A DNA stretch of 47,205 bases from Thiotrichaceae bacterium (GTDB taxonomy: Bacteria; Pseudomonadota; Gammaproteobacteria; Beggiatoales; Beggiatoaceae), in contig JAABRD010000040.1 in assembly GCA_011391085.1 (NCBI GenBank), positions 1-47,205 on the forward strand. Reading direction: 5' to 3'. Below are positions 44,998 to 47,205 of this stretch, piece by piece (within the stretch, counting starts at the first letter, position 1; every line of letters begins with the position of its first letter). The notes beneath the pieces were generated by a model. The model was not told the origin of the DNA, ran no database searches, and was given only the letters and a program-made list of their open reading frames with translations. The position numbers and the translations under genes are program-made.

Positions 44998-45070
44998 CCA
45001 GACTATCCTCCTTTTCAAATTTTGATTTTTCATATTTTTTCATATTTTTCAATCAACACACCATCAACCA

Positions 45071-46882
45071 ATGATTACCAAATTGCGTAACATCGCTATT
45101 ATTGCCCATGTTGACCATGGCAAAACCACTCTTGTAGATAGACTCCTCCAACAATCTGGTACGTTCAGCAAACGTGCTGCCATGGTCGAACGTATTATGG
45201 ACACCAACGACTTGGAAAAAGAACGAGGTATTACTATTTTGGCCAAAAATACCTCCCTGCATTGGCAAGACTACCGAATTAATATTGTTGATACCCCCGG
45301 TCACGCTGACTTTGGAGGAGAAGTCGAACGAGTGTTATCCATGGTGGATTCCGTGTTGTTACTGGTAGACGCCGTTGATGGCCCCATGCCGCAAACTCGT
45401 TTTGTCACCCAAAAAGCCCTCGCCCAAGGATTGCGTCCAATCGTGGCGATTAATAAAGTTGACCGCGACGGGGCGCGGCCGGAGTGGGTGTTAAACCAAA
45501 CCTTTGAATTGTTTGACCGTCTGGGGGCATCCGAGGCACAACTCGATTTTCCGGTCATTTATACTTCGGCCTTATATGGTTACGCTAGTTTAGATGGCAC
45601 GGTTCGTAGCGGTGACATGCAACCTCTGTTTGAGACCATTGTTAAACATGTTCCTATTCCTGATGTGGATCCAGAAGAACCTTTTCAAATGCAAATCAGT
45701 GCCTTGGACTATTCCAGTTATGTCGGCGTGATTGGGATTGGCCGAATTACCAGAGGACGCATTAAAACGAATACACCCGTCGTCGTCGTGGAACCGAAAG
45801 GTCAGCGACGTACTGGAAGGGTGTTGCAAATTCTCGGTTTCTATGGTTTAGAACGTATCGAATTTCCCGAAGCCACCGCCGGCGATATTGTGGCCGTGAC
45901 GGGCCTCGACCAGTTAAATATTTCGGATACGTTGTGCGACCCCGAACATCTGATTCCGTTACCTGCTTTGACCGTGGATGAACCGACCATTAGTATGACG
46001 TTCCAAGTCAACACATCTCCCTTTGCAGGTAAAGACGGTAAATATGTCACGTCTCGTCAAATACGCGAACGACTGTACCGGGAACTCTTGCACAATGTCG
46101 CTTTACGAGTCAGTGAGAGGGAAGACCCAGATAAATTTCTCGTCTCTGGACGGGGTGAGTTACATTTAGGGATTCTCATTGAAAACATGCGCCGCGAAGG
46201 TTATGAACTGGCCGTTTCGCGTCCCAAAGTCATTCACAAAGACATTGATGGCGTCAAATGTGAACCTTACGAAAGTCTGACGGTAGATGTCGAACAAATT
46301 CATCAAGGCGTCGTCATGGAGAAGTTAGGTCAACGCAAAGCCGAACTGGTTAGTTTGCAACCGGATGGGAGAGGACGGATTCGCTTAGATTTTCTCATCC
46401 CCGCCCGCGGTTTAATTGGGTTTCGCACCGAATTTTTAACTGCGACGTCTGGTACGGGTCTCTTGTACCATGTTTTTGAACGTTATGCGCCTGTGAAACC
46501 AGGTGAGATTGGCCAACGAATCAATGGGGTTCTGATTTCCAATGGTGAAGGCAAGAGTCTCGCTTACGCCCTGTTTAATTTGCAAGAACGGGGACGTCTC
46601 TTCATTAGCCCAGGTGAGGATATTTATGAAGGGATGATTGTGGGGATTCATTCCCGTGACAACGATTTGGTGGTGAATCCCCTCAAAGCCAAACATTTGA
46701 CCAACATTCGGGCCGCGGGGTCTGATGAGAATATTCTGTTGACTCCGCCAGTGCGAATGTCTTTGGAACAGGCGTTAGAATTTATCGATGATGATGAGTT
46801 AGTCGAAGTGACACCCAAAGCGATTCGTTTGCGGAAGCAATTTTTGAAGGAACATGAACGGAAACGGTTGGCGCGGGGTTAA
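45071..46882 (+). CDS. typA: Ribosome-associated translational GTPase TypA/BipA
   Basis: Translational GTPase of 603 residues related to EF-G, which binds the 70S ribosome and aids ribosome assembly and stress or virulence responses. G-domain motifs: [26 protein letters not shown] (switch I), [14 protein letters not shown], and [13 protein letters not shown]. Domain II and the EF-G-like domains III and V follow, with [22 protein letters not shown]. The BipA-specific C-terminal domain includes [33 protein letters not shown] (quoted in part) and [16 protein letters not shown]. Length and domain order are as expected. It starts at an ATG with a poor ribosome-binding site, after an AT-rich upstream region. 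Confidence 0.96.
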   Translation: MITKLRNIAIIAHVDHGKTTLVDRLLQQSGTFSKRAAMVERIMDTNDLEKERGITILAKNTSLHWQDYRINIVDTPGHADFGGEVERVLSMVDSVLLLVDAVDGPMPQTRFVTQKALAQGLRPIVAINKVDRDGARPEWVLNQTFELFDRLGASEAQLDFPVIYTSALYGYASLDGTVRSGDMQPLFETIVKHVPIPDVDPEEPFQMQISALDYSSYVGVIGIGRITRGRIKTNTPVVVVEPKGQRRTGRVLQILGFYGLERIEFPEATAGDIVAVTGLDQLNISDTLCDPEHLIPLPALTVDEPTISMTFQVNTSPFAGKDGKYVTSRQIRERLYRELLHNVALRVSEREDPDKFLVSGRGELHLGILIENMRREGYELAVSRPKVIHKDIDGVKCEPYESLTVDVEQIHQGVVMEKLGQRKAELVSLQPDGRGRIRLDFLIPARGLIGFRTEFLTATSGTGLLYHVFERYAPVKPGEIGQRINGVLISNGEGKSLAYALFNLQERGRLFISPGEDIYEGMIVGIHSRDNDLVVNPLKAKHLTNIRAAGSDENILLTPPVRMSLEQALEFIDDDELVEVTPKAIRLRKQFLKEHERKRLARG

Positions 46883-46883
46883 T

Positions 46884-46960
46884 ATAGTAATATTCATTCA
46901 TTTTTGTATCCATCCCCCAGCCCCCCGTACACGGGGGGCTGGGGGGGTACAAGAATAAAT
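46884..46960. repeat. Family T palindrome after typA
   Basis: ATAGTAATATTC, TTTTTGTATCCATCCCCC and GGGGGGGTACAAGAATAAATG enclose a strong hairpin (CCCCCAGCCCCCCGT pairing with ACGGGGGGCTGGGGG). The same organisation is seen at 1607-1675. It starts just after the typA stop, so it may serve as its terminator. Confidence 0.7.
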
Positions 46961-47020
46961 GACTTCAACACTATTTAAATATTACCCCTGTATCGTTCCA
47001 TTAACCCCACGTAATCCGTT

Positions 47021-47205
47021 ATGTCCACCGCCGTTAATCTTGACCTGTTGGTCAATCGATTTACCGACCAGTTAGACACTTATCAAAATCCTAACTACCA
47101 CGAAACCCAAACGCGCATTGAATTTATCAACCCCTTGTTTATCGCGTTAGGTTGGGATGTCAATAATGAACAAGGTCTGTCGATAACCCATCAGTCCGTG
47201 TTGCA
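47021..47205 (+). CDS. N-terminus of a restriction-modification protein, cut by the window edge
   Basis: Open frame from an ATG at 47021 to the right edge (61 complete codons). HETQTRIEFINPLFIALGWDVNNEQGLS is the conserved start of Eco57I-like Type IIG or related restriction-modification proteins, the region just before the PD-(D/E)xK nuclease motif. The C-terminal parts lie outside the window, so the class cannot be settled. If it is intact, this would be a second restriction-modification gene within 23 kb. Confidence 0.6.
   Translation, partial: MSTAVNLDLLVNRFTDQLDTYQNPNYHETQTRIEFINPLFIALGWDVNNEQGLSITHQSVL

Noticed and set aside
1-47205. tRNA, rRNA or known riboswitch
   Set aside because: No cloverleaf, GGTTCRANYCC-type T-loop context or conserved riboswitch core was noticed by eye. 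A covariance-model scan would be decisive and was not possible.

Overview
The window reads as a chromosomal segment of a Gram-negative gammaproteobacterium, most likely a filamentous or gliding sulfur bacterium of the Beggiatoa/Thioploca/Thiothrix type. This is inference from content, not from a marker gene. It rests on a PilU-type pilus ATPase, UbiD and TypA/BipA, lipoproteins with clear lipoboxes, large PAS-rich hybrid kinases, and the DUF29, Uma2 and Rpn-like families that are expanded in such genomes and in cyanobacteria. It also rests on a very high load of small palindromic repeats, MITE-like elements and decayed insertion sequences. No rRNA, tRNA or CRISPR array was seen.

Layout. 1-1.8 kb: an IS630-type transposase running off the left edge and a repeat-rich gap. 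1.8-3.9 kb: a membrane histidine kinase with a large extracytoplasmic sensor region. 3.9-6.2 kb (minus strand): a DUF29 gene, then a three-Cys-motif DUF5131 protein overlapping its partner TcmP, which carries an apparent frameshift. 6.3-8.6 kb (minus): ilvI-ilvH, acetolactate synthase. 8.9-9.5 kb: an overlapping toxin-antitoxin pair. 9.6-10.3 kb: a LysM lipoprotein. 10.9-17.3 kb (plus): a coiled-coil membrane protein, a hybrid kinase with two receivers, gcvPB, a methionine-rich membrane coiled-coil protein and a DUF302 protein. 17.6-18.7 kb: an exported TPR protein. 19.4-25.7 kb: two decayed IS5-family copies in the same orientation, flanking the 3' end of a GmrSD-like restriction gene and an intact Type ISP-like restriction-modification gene. 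25.8-29.1 kb: a cytosolic kinase, a Uma2 nuclease-fold protein and pilU. 29.2-34.0 kb: ubiD and a metallophosphoesterase with a kinase-like N-terminal half (minus strand), divergent from an MglA-like GTPase. 34.1-40.0 kb: an NtrC-type regulator followed by a 1371-residue PilJ_N/PAS/LOV-like/GAF hybrid kinase. 40.2-43.7 kb: a membrane-anchored J-domain protein and an OmpA-like lipoprotein. 44-47.2 kb: an Rpn-like protein, typA, and the start of another restriction-modification gene cut by the right edge.

How the parts may work together. Signalling dominates: four histidine kinases and one sigma-54 activator. The NtrC regulator and the LOV-like hybrid kinase are adjacent and may form one pathway. 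The kinase-like/phosphoesterase fusion beside the MglA-like GTPase is the most unusual protein pairing and could be a polarity or motility control module. The 20-25 kb segment is a decaying defence island. Between genes at least six dispersed palindromic families occur, and one of them is also found three times inside the reading frame of the Type ISP gene without breaking it.

Starts were moved inward from the longest possible frame where repeats, ribosome-binding sites or family lengths argued for it. Names come from motif recognition by eye; no database search was run.
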